DNA of 64,000 nt. It comes from Palsa-892 sp035556215 (GTDB taxonomy: Bacteria; Pseudomonadota; Alphaproteobacteria; Rhizobiales; Xanthobacteraceae). A program made the position numbers and the translations under genes. The notes beneath the pieces are model-generated. The model was not told where the DNA came from. It did no database searches and was given only the letters and a program-made list of their open reading frames with translations. Positions 40,623-49,121 of this stretch are shown here, one piece after another (within the stretch, counting starts at the first letter, position 1; the number at the start of each line of letters is the position of its first letter). Location: positions 27,605 to 91,604 of the forward strand of contig DATMFI010000013.1 in NCBI GenBank assembly GCA_035556215.1, written 5' to 3'.

Positions 40623-41438
40623 ATGGGTGACATTACTCTTTCGGCTGGCGTTCGCCAGAACCTCCTCGCTCTCCAGAGCACTGCTGACCTCTTCCAGCAG
40701 ACCTCGAACCGTCTCTCGACGGGCAAGAAGGTCAACTCGGCGCTCGACAATCCGAATAGCTTCTTCACGGCCCAGGCTCTCTCGAGCCGCGCTTCCGACC
40801 TGAGCGATCTTCTCGACGGCGAGTCGAACGCCGTTCAGACCGTGCAGGCCGCGAACGACGGCATCACCGCCATCCAGAAGCTCGTCTCCTCTGCCAAGGC
40901 GCTCGCGAACTCGGCTCTGCAGACCTCCGACACGGCTGCCCGTGCGGACCTCGCCGACCAGTTCGACGACCTCTTGACGCAGATCGACCAGCTTGCAGCT
41001 GATTCCGGCTTCAACGGCATCAACCTGCTGGCCGGCGACGACCTGACCGTCAACTTCAACGAAACCAGCACCTCTTCGGTGACGATCAACGGCGTCAACG
41101 ACACGACGTCCGCCGACCTCGCCATTAGCGGCGCTGCCAACTCGTGGGCCTCGAAGACTGACATCGATGCGGCGCTCTCCGACATCACGGCGGCGACGAA
41201 TACGCTCCGTACTCAGGCCAAGACCCTGAGCACGAGCCTCGCGGTCGTGCAGACCCGTCAGGACTTCACGAAGAACCTCATCAACACCTTGCAGGTTGGT
41301 GCCGACAACTTGACGTTGGCGGATACCAACGAGGAAGCCGCGAACCTGACGGCGCTGCAAACCCGTCAGCAGATTTCGACGGCCGCGCTGTCGATGTCCT
41401 CGTCGGCGCAGCAGCAGGTGCTGCGGTTGTTCTCGTAA
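40623..41438 (+). CDS. Flagellin
   Basis: A 271-residue filament subunit. The N-terminal D0/D1 helices (LSAGVRQNLLALQSTADLFQQTSNRLSTGKKVNSALDNPNSFFTAQALSSRA) and the C-terminal helix (NEEAANLTALQTRQQISTAALSMSSSAQQQVLRLFS) flank a very short variable domain, as in many alphaproteobacterial flagellins. Codon use is strongly biased, consistent with high expression. An AAAGGA site precedes the start. This is the only flagellin gene in the window. No -24/-12 promoter was found upstream. Confidence 0.95.
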   Translation: MGDITLSAGVRQNLLALQSTADLFQQTSNRLSTGKKVNSALDNPNSFFTAQALSSRASDLSDLLDGESNAVQTVQAANDGITAIQKLVSSAKALANSALQTSDTAARADLADQFDDLLTQIDQLAADSGFNGINLLAGDDLTVNFNETSTSSVTINGVNDTTSADLAISGAANSWASKTDIDAALSDITAATNTLRTQAKTLSTSLAVVQTRQDFTKNLINTLQVGADNLTLADTNEEAANLTALQTRQQISTAALSMSSSAQQQVLRLFS

Positions 41439-41460
41439 TAACCTTCGACGCAATGAACGG

Positions 41461-41490
41461 AAACGGCGGGGCAAAACCCCGCCGTTTTCT
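41461..41490 (+). terminator. Flagellin terminator
   Basis: An 11-bp stem (41461-41471 with 41477-41487, loop CAAAA) is followed by TCTTTT, 22 nt after the flagellin stop. Confidence 0.9.
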
Positions 41491-41569
41491 TTTCCGGCCA
41501 CCTGTAAAAGCCGCGATTTACGGTCAGAATAGCGCAGCTGATTCGCGAAAAAGCATCGGGAGCATCGCG

Positions 41570-41995
41570 ATGGGCCTCAAGGTCGAACTGAAACCGGGCG
41601 AGCGCATCATCGTCGGCAACAGCGTCATCACCAACGACGATCAGCGCACTCGCCTGGTCATCGAGGGAGATGCCCCGATCCTGCGCGAAAAAGACATCAT
41701 GACCCCGCAGCAGGCCGATACGCCCTGCAAGAAGATCTACCTCGCCGTCCAGCTGATGTATCTCGCGCGCAACCCGCAGCAGCACCACGAGCTTTACTTC
41801 GGGCTGGTGAAGGACGTCATGCTCGCGGCGCCCTCCACACTCCCTTACCTCGACCGTATGAATAATGAGATATTAACCGGTTCCTTTTACAAAGCGCTCA
41901 AGGAAGCGCAGCTATTGTTGCACTACGAAGAGGAACTGCTGTCGCATGGCCAATCCGGCTCAGACTTACGCCAAGAACGCACAGGAAACCGGTAA
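41570..41995 (+). CDS. flbT: Flagellin mRNA regulator FlbT
   Basis: A 141-residue protein. In Caulobacter FlbT binds the flagellin mRNA leader and represses its translation until the hook is complete. The sequence MGLKVELKPGERIIVGNSVITNDDQRTRLVIEGDAPILREKDIM is diagnostic. The GGGAG site lies eight bases before the ATG. Its 3' end overlaps flaF by 50 nt. Confidence 0.95.
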   Translation: MGLKVELKPGERIIVGNSVITNDDQRTRLVIEGDAPILREKDIMTPQQADTPCKKIYLAVQLMYLARNPQQHHELYFGLVKDVMLAAPSTLPYLDRMNNEILTGSFYKALKEAQLLLHYEEELLSHGQSGSDLRQERTGNR

Positions 41996-42326
41996 TATCC
42001 GCGAACTCGAAGCCCAGCTTCTGATGCGCGCCGCATCCAGGCTGCAGGCCGTCAAGGACGGCGAGGTTACCGACAATCAGAACATCATCTCCGCCGTGCG
42101 GTACAATCGCCGCCTTTGGCTGATTTTCGCTGACGGCCTCAACAAGGCCGAGAACCCGCTGCCGCTCGAAATCAAGAAGAACGTTTCGAGGCTCGCGATG
42201 TTCGTTCTCAACCGCTCGCGCACTATCGAAACCGCGACCGAGATGAACCCCGAGCGCCTCAACGTGCTTATCAACATCAACCGCGAGATCGCGGCCGGCC
42301 TGCGCACCAACGCTGTTGCCGCCTGA
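41946..42326 (+). CDS. flaF: Flagellin regulator FlaF
   Basis: A 126-residue partner of FlbT that promotes flagellin translation and secretion. Visible: QTYAKNAQETGNIRELEAQLLMRAASRLQ and YNRRLWLIFADGLNKAENPLPLEIKKNVSRLAMFVLNRS. The start at 41946 is inside flbT. The overlap suggests translational coupling of the antagonistic pair. Confidence 0.94.
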   Translation: MANPAQTYAKNAQETGNIRELEAQLLMRAASRLQAVKDGEVTDNQNIISAVRYNRRLWLIFADGLNKAENPLPLEIKKNVSRLAMFVLNRSRTIETATEMNPERLNVLININREIAAGLRTNAVAA

Positions 42327-42347
42327 ACATATTCAAGTTTTCAAATA

Positions 42348-42375
42348 AAAACGCGCGCCGCGAGGCGCGCGTTTT
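42348..42375. terminator. Bidirectional terminator
   Basis: A 12-bp stem (AAAACGCGCGCC with GGCGCGCGTTTT, loop GCGA) lies between the convergent flaF and flgL genes. Confidence 0.9.
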
Positions 42376-42395
42376 GCATTTGCAGCGGCGGGCCG

Positions 42396-43910
42396 TCAGC
42401 CCATGAAATTGACGAGCGTGAGCTTGGAAAGCATCGCCGTCGTTTGCATGCTCGCCTGAATCTGCGTCTGCATCGCCAGGAGCTTCACGCCGATTTCGTT
42501 GGGGTCGACATTCTCGATGTCGTCGAGAATGCCCTGCAGGATCGGCTTCCGGTCGTCGATGCGCTGTTGCGCGGCGTTCGCCGAGACATTGGCGCCGGCA
42601 ATTTGCGTTTCGATCGCCGAGATCTGCTGCTTCGCCGGATTGGCCGCAAGATTATCGCCGGCGCGCTGCGTCAACGCGACATAGCGATCATGCGCATCGG
42701 GGTCGCTGCCCGAAAACGACATCACCGCGAGCGTCGCGAAATTCTGCACGGCGTTGCGGATCGCTTCTTCGTTGCCGCGCACGCCGTAGCTTACGGTGAT
42801 CGCGTCATCGACACGGGCCGTCATGCTGGCGCGCGGATCGCCGGTCGCGTCATCGCCGGTGTACCAGCGCACGGTATCGGTCGCCGTCGCATCGCGAAGA
42901 CTGGTGGCATTGTAGAACGGGCCGGTGCCCGAAACGCGCTGCGGCGGGTGATCGGCATCGATATTGAAGAAATCGTTGGATGCGGCCATGGCGGAGGCCG
43001 CGACGAGATCGGTCTTGCCGGCCGTCTGAATCGCGCCATCGAGCGCGCCGGCGATGTTCGCCGCCGTATCGTCCGCCGTCGCGCCGATCGCGAAACTTCC
43101 GCTCGGCGGCGGCGTCTCGCTCGAAGCCGTGAGCGTGATCGTTTTCTGCGTCCCATCGGGCATATTGAGCTGGACGATAACTTTCGCGCCGTCAGCCGGA
43201 TTATTGCCGTTAAGATCGATCGAGAGCGAAGCGGGGCTTCCCGCCGGTCCCGTGACGGTCGCACCGGGAATTGTCGTGGTAGCGCCCGCGATTTTGAAAC
43301 CGAATGGGCCGGAATTCTGCTCGGAGAGCGTAACCGCATCGCCCGCCGCCGCCGGCGCATCGAGCCTTCCGCGCTGATCCGCGCCCTGATCGGCCTCGAG
43401 CCGTTCGGCGACGATCTGCTTGAACCCGGCGGCCGTGCCGTTGCCGTTCATGATGTGGTCGGCCGTGTCGGTGGCGGGCGTATTGGTCGCGGCGCCCGAG
43501 AAAAGATATGTGCTGCCGGCGCGCTGGTTGAGCGCATCGAGCGCCTCGGCGAACGAACTGCCAGCCTGGATCTGCGCGGTGGTCTGGCCGTTGGCGGTGA
43601 GCGTGAAATCGAGCGGCGGCAGCATGCTGCTGCGCATGTCCTGCTGCAGCGTGCGCAACTGCTCGAGCGACGTCGTTTGCAATTGCACGCGCGTATTGAC
43701 CGTCGAAATTACGTCTTCGTAGGAACCGAGCCGCGACATCGCCCCGCGCACATTGACGTCGAGGCCGCGGTCGATGCCGAGCCCGGCGTAGCTTTGCGTG
43801 AGCTTGCCGGTCGAAAGCTGGAGCGAGAGATCGTTCATCTGCTTTTGCATCTGAACGAGCATCTGCGCCTTCATGAGCGCGCTGCTGGTCAAGCCGGAGA
43901 TCGAGGTCAT
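42396..43910 (-). CDS. flgL: Hook-filament junction protein FlgL
   Basis: A 504-residue flagellin-like protein (HAP3). Conserved flagellin-type ends are present: LVQMQKQMNDLSLQLSTGKLTQSYAGLG at the N-terminus and AMQTQIQASMQTTAMLSKLTLVNFMG at the C-terminus. The central domain is a variable insertion of about 250 residues, longer than in typical FlgL. It follows flgK after two bases. Confidence 0.92.
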   Translation of the reverse strand: MTSISGLTSSALMKAQMLVQMQKQMNDLSLQLSTGKLTQSYAGLGIDRGLDVNVRGAMSRLGSYEDVISTVNTRVQLQTTSLEQLRTLQQDMRSSMLPPLDFTLTANGQTTAQIQAGSSFAEALDALNQRAGSTYLFSGAATNTPATDTADHIMNGNGTAAGFKQIVAERLEADQGADQRGRLDAPAAAGDAVTLSEQNSGPFGFKIAGATTTIPGATVTGPAGSPASLSIDLNGNNPADGAKVIVQLNMPDGTQKTITLTASSETPPPSGSFAIGATADDTAANIAGALDGAIQTAGKTDLVAASAMAASNDFFNIDADHPPQRVSGTGPFYNATSLRDATATDTVRWYTGDDATGDPRASMTARVDDAITVSYGVRGNEEAIRNAVQNFATLAVMSFSGSDPDAHDRYVALTQRAGDNLAANPAKQQISAIETQIAGANVSANAAQQRIDDRKPILQGILDDIENVDPNEIGVKLLAMQTQIQASMQTTAMLSKLTLVNFMG

Positions 43911-43912
43911 GA

Positions 43913-45760
43913 TCAGTTTCCAATCTGCAGCAGCATGTCGTACATCTGCTTGATCGCGGTGAGCACGCGCGCATTGGCGCCGTAGGCATTCTGCAACGTA
44001 ATCAGGTTCGACATCTCGGTGTCGATATTGACGCCGGAGGAGTCGTTGAAGCGCTGTTGCAGCGAATTCAGCACCACCTGCTGGCCTTCATCGAGCTGCG
44101 ATGCGTTTTGCGCGTCGGCGCCCTGGCGGCTGATGACCTGCTGGATGTAATCGGCCACCGTGCCGGAATATGCCGTCTGCTGCGTGCCGATGCCGCTCGC
44201 CGGATCGAACAGCTGCGCCGCCGTATTGAGCTGCTGGTAGATGAAATCGGGCCGTGTCGAATCGCCGATATTGGTCGTGCTCGAATAGAGCACCAGCGAC
44301 GACGGATCCGACAGCACCGCCGGATTGATCGCAATTCGCGAAGCAAACCCGGTCTTCTGGTCGCCGCCCGCGTTGATCGCGCCGGTATAGATCGAACGCC
44401 CGTCGGTGAAGAGCGGCAGCGTCGGATCGCCCGATTGCAGCGTCGTGGTCGTGACCGAAGCGCTCAGCGAATTGATGTCGCTGGTATTGCCCGCGCCGTC
44501 ATCGACGACCTGCAGTTGGCTGCCGCTCGGATTCGAGAAGGTGATGTTGTCGCTGCCGAACGCGGCATTGAGCTGCGTGACGACGCTTGCCATGCCGCCG
44601 GAAAAGTCGATCCCGATCACCTGATCGCCGGTGTCGGCGGTCTGCGAATTGTCGAGCGGCAGCACCGAGGGATCGTCAACGCGGACGATCGTGACCTTGT
44701 GGGGCGTTCCGCCCGAGGTGTAGCTCAGCGAGATCGTATTGCCGTTCTGCAGGCCGGCAAGGTCGATATTGAAACCGCCCGCGACCGGAGTGCTCGACAC
44801 TGGCTTGTTCGAGAGCGACAACGCCAGCGAATTGGCAATCTCGTCGAGCTGATTTTGCGCCTTCACCAGCGTCACGTCGCGCATCTGGATCAGCGCCGCG
44901 AGCGAGCCGGAACGGATCGAATTGCTGGCGATCAGATCGACCGTCGAGCCGTTCGGATTGGTCAGCGAGATCGTGCCGACGCCGCGCTCGGCGGGATCGG
45001 TGCTATAGGTCATCGAGGCGTTGAGCGCGGTCTTGGCATCGAACGACAGCTGCGACGGCTGGCCGTCGTAGAGGCTCACGCCCGAAGTCGTGAAGATCGA
45101 AACCCGGCCATTGCCGAGCGACGTCACGCGAATGTCCAGGATGCCCGCGAGCTCCATGATGTCGGCATCGCGCCGGTCGAGAAACGCCGCCGATGCCGCA
45201 TCCGGCTCGCTCGATGCCGTGATCTGGTTCGAAACATCGGCGATGTCTTGCAATAGCTGATTGATGCGATTGACCGCGTCGGAAATTCCGCTTTCCGCCT
45301 GCGAGCGCATCGTCTGCACATCGCCCGACATCGCGTTGAGCTGTTGCGCCAGCACCTGCGCCTGATTCAGCACATCACCCTGCGCGGCCGTCGAGTCCGG
45401 GCTTGCCGTCAGCGTGTTGAGCGAAGTGGTGAAGTTGTTGAACAGCGTATCGAGCGAATTGCCGGCGCCCGGCGCGCCGTAAATTTGCACGAGCCGCGAA
45501 TAGTAGCCGCTGATCGATCCGGCATAGTTGACGCCCGCGACCGCCGTGCGCAGCTGCGTCTGCACCATCTGGTCGAGCTCGCGCCCGATGCCGAGCACCG
45601 AAACGCCGTTGCCGCCGGCGGCGGTGTTCGACAGAAGCGCCGACTTGCGGATGTAGCCCGGCGTGTTGACGTTCGCGACATTGTTGGCGACGACCGACAG
45701 CCCCACCTGCGTGGCATGCAGCCCCGTCAGCGCGGAAGAAATCGCTGTATTCAGGCCCAT
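43913..45760 (-). CDS. flgK: Hook-associated protein FlgK
   Basis: A 615-residue HAP1. The N-terminus (SSALTGLHATQVGLSVVANNVANVNTPGYIRKSALLS) and the C-terminus (NIDTEMSNLITLQNAYGANARVLTAIKQMYDMLLQIG) are typical axial helices. The middle is variable. It is second in flgE-flgK-flgL, 41 nt after flgE. Confidence 0.95.
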   Translation of the reverse strand: MGLNTAISSALTGLHATQVGLSVVANNVANVNTPGYIRKSALLSNTAAGGNGVSVLGIGRELDQMVQTQLRTAVAGVNYAGSISGYYSRLVQIYGAPGAGNSLDTLFNNFTTSLNTLTASPDSTAAQGDVLNQAQVLAQQLNAMSGDVQTMRSQAESGISDAVNRINQLLQDIADVSNQITASSEPDAASAAFLDRRDADIMELAGILDIRVTSLGNGRVSIFTTSGVSLYDGQPSQLSFDAKTALNASMTYSTDPAERGVGTISLTNPNGSTVDLIASNSIRSGSLAALIQMRDVTLVKAQNQLDEIANSLALSLSNKPVSSTPVAGGFNIDLAGLQNGNTISLSYTSGGTPHKVTIVRVDDPSVLPLDNSQTADTGDQVIGIDFSGGMASVVTQLNAAFGSDNITFSNPSGSQLQVVDDGAGNTSDINSLSASVTTTTLQSGDPTLPLFTDGRSIYTGAINAGGDQKTGFASRIAINPAVLSDPSSLVLYSSTTNIGDSTRPDFIYQQLNTAAQLFDPASGIGTQQTAYSGTVADYIQQVISRQGADAQNASQLDEGQQVVLNSLQQRFNDSSGVNIDTEMSNLITLQNAYGANARVLTAIKQMYDMLLQIGN

Positions 45761-45801
45761 CGGTCGAAGCCTCTGTTTTTATTGATGTTTCAAGCCCTTA
45801 C

Positions 45802-47175
45802 CTAGCGCAGCATGGCGATCGTCTGCTGCAGCATGTCGTTGGCCGTGGTCACGATCTTGGTGTTCGCGGCATAGGCCTGCTGCGTGATGATCAGCTTGGT
45901 GAATTCGTCCGAGATATCGGTGTTCGAGCCTTCCAGCGACTGCGCCGAGATCTTGCCCGAAGCGCCGAAGATCGGCGGGCCGGACTCGTCGGTCGCCTGG
46001 AAGGCGCCGCCGTCGAGCTGCTGCAAGCCGTTGTCGCCGTTGAAGCTCACGAGCGGAATTTCCGCGATGTCGAGCGTGCGGCCGTTCGAATAGCTCGCGA
46101 CGACGCGGCCCTTGTCGCTCACCGCGATGCCGTTCAATTGGCCGGCGGCAAAGCCGTTCTGGTTGATGGTGCCGACCTGCGCGACGCCGTTCGAGTCGGC
46201 GAACTGCGTGATGCCATTGCCGCCGAAATTCATCGCAATGTCGCCGACCGTGTGCCCGTCAACGGCAAGGCCGGTGAGCGTCAGGTTCGGCACCTGCGGA
46301 TTCATCTGGCCATTGGCATTGAAGGTGAAGGTCGTGCCGGCATTGGTCCAGGCCACATCGGTCGCGCCCGGATTGGTGTTCGACTGGTAGAACAGCTCCC
46401 ATGTATCGGTGCCGCCGCTCGCGCTCGAGTCGAGCTTGGCCCAGCGCAGCTGCACATCGACCGGATTGCCCTGTGAATCGTAAACCGTGATCGAGCCGCC
46501 GGTGATCGTCTGGTTTTCGAAGGTCTTTACGTCGGCGCCAAGCACGACACCGTCGCCCGCAACCGTCGGATCGCCGCCGGTGCCATAGTCGCCCGGATCG
46601 AGCAGTTCGCTACCCCCCGAAGCATATTGCTGCGTCATCGGCGTCGCCGCGAGATTCGCGCGATACTGGATGGTCGTCGTTTCCTGCGCCGGCAGGAAGT
46701 CGTTGGTGATCTTCAGCACCTGCGGCACGGAACCGGTGACGTTGCCGGTCGAGGAATCGATCGGCAGGCCCATCAGGTAGTAGCCGGTGCCGTTGACGAG
46801 ATAGCCGTCCTTGTCCATCTGGAAATCGCCGCGGCGGGTATAAAGTTCGTTCCCCGCGAACACCGGCTGATTGTCGGGGAAGCCCGAAGGCCGCTGCACG
46901 ACGAAATAGCCGTCGCCATTGATCGCCATGAAGGTCGAAACGGAAGCGGCCTGGATATCGCCCTGCACCGTGTTGGTGCCGCGCGAGAGCGCCTGCACGC
47001 CGCCTGAAACCTGGCGCGCGGCCGATGAGTCGGCGACGAGGTTGGCAAAGCTCGTATCGGTGCGCTTGAAGCCGGTGGTCTGCGAATTGGCAATGTTGCC
47101 GGAAATATTCTGCAGCGCGTAGGACTGCGCCTGCAGACCGCCCACCGCCGTCGTCAAAGCATTGAAGATACCCAT
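45802..47175 (-). CDS. flgE: Flagellar hook protein FlgE
   Basis: A 457-residue hook subunit. It has N-terminal TTAVGGLQAQSYALQNISGNIANSQTTGFKRTDTSFANLV, internal AVSDKGRVVASYSNGRTLDIAEIPL and C-terminal FTKLIITQQAYAANTKIVTTANDMLQQTIAMLR. It is first in the operon with flgK and flgL behind a sigma-54 promoter. Confidence 0.96.
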   Translation of the reverse strand: MGIFNALTTAVGGLQAQSYALQNISGNIANSQTTGFKRTDTSFANLVADSSAARQVSGGVQALSRGTNTVQGDIQAASVSTFMAINGDGYFVVQRPSGFPDNQPVFAGNELYTRRGDFQMDKDGYLVNGTGYYLMGLPIDSSTGNVTGSVPQVLKITNDFLPAQETTTIQYRANLAATPMTQQYASGGSELLDPGDYGTGGDPTVAGDGVVLGADVKTFENQTITGGSITVYDSQGNPVDVQLRWAKLDSSASGGTDTWELFYQSNTNPGATDVAWTNAGTTFTFNANGQMNPQVPNLTLTGLAVDGHTVGDIAMNFGGNGITQFADSNGVAQVGTINQNGFAAGQLNGIAVSDKGRVVASYSNGRTLDIAEIPLVSFNGDNGLQQLDGGAFQATDESGPPIFGASGKISAQSLEGSNTDISDEFTKLIITQQAYAANTKIVTTANDMLQQTIAMLR

Positions 47176-47232
47176 GGCACGTCTCCTGATGCGGCGCGCC
47201 GCCGGTCAGGCGCACGCTGTCCACGCCACCGT

Positions 47233-47248
47233 GGCAAGCCCCATGCCA
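47233..47248 (-). promoter_or_regulatory. Sigma-54 promoter of flgE
   Basis: On the minus strand TGGCATG-GGGC-TTGCC matches the -24/-12 consensus with exact GG-N10-GC spacing. The -12 GC lies 59 nt upstream of the flgE start. The element is nearly symmetric, so GG-N10-GC also reads on the plus strand (TGGCAAG-CCCC-ATGCC). Confidence 0.85.
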
Positions 47249-47386
47249 TGCCTGCACCGATCCAAGCGGTTGATTTTCAATGCTTTTCGCAATTTGCGAA
47301 TGCATGCTGCCCGGCAGAAACCGGCCGCTCGCGGCAAAATCTGCCGGGCAAAACCTGTTTGCGGCTGGCGGCGCTCACCCCACGGA

Positions 47387-47484
47387 GCGTTTTCAAGCGA
47401 AGCGGGTACCGGTTCGCGTGAAGAAAACGCGGCAAATCAAAAAATCTAGAACCCGGCTTTGATTCCATCAAAGCCGGGTTCTAG
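47387..47484. repeat. Composite palindromic repeat upstream of moxR
   Basis: Two nested palindromes are present. GCGTTTTC/GAAAACGC (47387-47394 with 47423-47430) flanks GGGTACCGGTTCGCG. A perfect 18-bp inverted repeat follows, arm CTAGAACCCGGCTTTGAT (47446-47463) with a TCC loop and complement 47467-47484. It ends 25 bp before moxR. I recall this layout as a dispersed repeat in Bradyrhizobium-like genomes (not checked). It occupies much of the 334-nt flgE/moxR spacer; the rest holds the flgE promoter. Confidence 0.85.
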
Positions 47485-47509
47485 GGTGCGGCGCAATCAA
47501 GGAGCCGCC

Positions 47510-48358
47510 ATGCGTTTTGAAGGTACGAAGAACTACGTCGCCGATAATGATCTCAAGATTGCAGTCAACGCCGCGATCGCGCTGGAGCGGCCTCTGCTCA
47601 TCAAGGGCGAGCCGGGCACCGGCAAGACCGTGCTCGCCGCCGAGGTCGCGAAAGCCATCGGCGCGCCGCTGATCGAATGGCACGTCAAGTCCACCACCAA
47701 GGCGCTGCAAGGGCTTTACGAATATGATGCCGTATCGCGCCTGCGCGACAGTCAGCTTGGCGATCCGCGCGTCTCCGACATCAAGAACTATATCCGCCGC
47801 GGCAAGCTGTGGGAGGCATTCGTTTCGGCGAAGCGCCCTGTCCTTCTCATCGACGAGATCGACAAAGCCGACATCGAATTCCCCAACGACCTGCTGCTCG
47901 AACTCGACCGCATGGAATTTCACGTTTACGAAACCGGCGAGACCATCAAGGCGGCAAAGCGCCCGCTCGTCGTCATTACTTCGAACAACGAGAAGGAATT
48001 GCCCGACGCTTTCCTGCGGCGCTGCTTTTTCCACTACATCCGCTTCCCCGACGAGGAGACGATGAAGGCCATCGTCGAGGTGCACTTCCCCGGCATCAAG
48101 AAGCGGCTCGTCTCCGAAGCGCTCACGATGTTCTATGAAATCCGCGACGTGCCGGGTTTGAAGAAGAAGCCGTCAACTTCGGAGCTGCTCGACTGGCTGA
48201 AACTCCTGATGGTCGAGGATGTTTCGCCGGAGCTGCTGCGCGAGCGCGATGCGAAAAAACTCATTCCCCCGCTGCACGGCGCGCTCCTCAAGAACGAGCA
48301 GGATGTCCATTTGTTCGAGCGTCTGGCGTTCCTGTCGCGCCGCGAGGGCGGCCGCTAG
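47510..48358 (+). CDS. MoxR-family AAA+ ATPase
   Basis: A 282-residue AAA+ protein. It carries Walker A (GEPGTGKT), Walker B (LLIDEIDKAD), sensor 1 (VVITSNNEKELPDAFLRRC) and a helical lid. MoxR ATPases work as chaperones for metal-centre insertion or complex assembly with a VWA-domain partner. No VWA gene is adjacent, but a CoxE-like VWA gene ends at 63770 on the other strand. The start is at 47510, with AAGGAG eight bases upstream; the longer frame runs into the palindrome. Confidence 0.9.
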   Translation: MRFEGTKNYVADNDLKIAVNAAIALERPLLIKGEPGTGKTVLAAEVAKAIGAPLIEWHVKSTTKALQGLYEYDAVSRLRDSQLGDPRVSDIKNYIRRGKLWEAFVSAKRPVLLIDEIDKADIEFPNDLLLELDRMEFHVYETGETIKAAKRPLVVITSNNEKELPDAFLRRCFFHYIRFPDEETMKAIVEVHFPGIKKRLVSEALTMFYEIRDVPGLKKKPSTSELLDWLKLLMVEDVSPELLRERDAKKLIPPLHGALLKNEQDVHLFERLAFLSRREGGR

Positions 48359-48359
48359 C

Positions 48360-49106
48360 TTAAAGATGACTCTTCAAGGCGAGATGCGCGCCGAGCAGCA
48401 GCATCCCCCAGAAAAAAACGAAGCGAAACGTCGCCGGCGTGATGCGCCGCCGCACCCAAGTGCCGGCGGCCATGCCAACCCCCGACGCGGCGAGCGCCAG
48501 CAGCGAGAGCGGTAAAATAGACAGCTGCATCGCGCCATCTCGATACAGATTAACGGTGAGCGCGAAGGTCGAGATCGAGAACATCAGGCCGAGCGCCTGA
48601 ATTAGATCTTCCCGGCTGAAGTCCATGGATTGGACGTACATGACCCCCGGCACGGTGAAGATTCCGGTCGCCGCCGCCACCAGGCCGCTGACCACACCGA
48701 TCACCGGCGATAGCCACTTTTCCATCTCTCGCTTCACCGAGAACTGTATGCGGAAAATGCCAAGAAGCGCATAGATGACGAGCACGGTGCCGAGCGCCGT
48801 GGTTGCGAAGTCGGCATTGCCGGGACTCATCAGCCCGAAGCCAAGCCAGATGCCGGCACTGATGAATGCCAGCAATATCCACATCCGCTTGAAGACATGG
48901 AGAAAACTGGGACCTGCCAGGAGCTGCCAGGTATTCGTCACCACTGACGGAATGACCAGGATCGCAGCCCCCTGCAATGGCGTCATGATGAGCCCGAGAA
49001 GGCCCTGGGCGACGGTCGGCAAGCCCATGCCGATCACACCCTTGACGAACCCGGCGAGGATGAAGGCCGCACCGAGAACGATGAAAAACGAATAGGATTG
49101 GGACAT
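48360..49106 (-). CDS. TauE/SafE-family permease
   Basis: A 248-residue membrane protein with about eight helices and the two-fold repeat of the family: LAGFVKGVIGMGLPTVAQGLLGL near the N-terminus and VVSGLVAAATGIFTVPGVMYVQSMDF in the middle. Members export or import sulfoacetate, sulfite or related anions. The substrate here is unknown. It stops one base after the convergent moxR stop and follows the oxidoreductase gene by 15 nt, suggesting one operon. Confidence 0.85.
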   Translation of the reverse strand: MSQSYSFFIVLGAAFILAGFVKGVIGMGLPTVAQGLLGLIMTPLQGAAILVIPSVVTNTWQLLAGPSFLHVFKRMWILLAFISAGIWLGFGLMSPGNADFATTALGTVLVIYALLGIFRIQFSVKREMEKWLSPVIGVVSGLVAAATGIFTVPGVMYVQSMDFSREDLIQALGLMFSISTFALTVNLYRDGAMQLSILPLSLLALAASGVGMAAGTWVRRRITPATFRFVFFWGMLLLGAHLALKSHL

Positions 49107-49121
49107 TCGGCTGGCCGCTCG

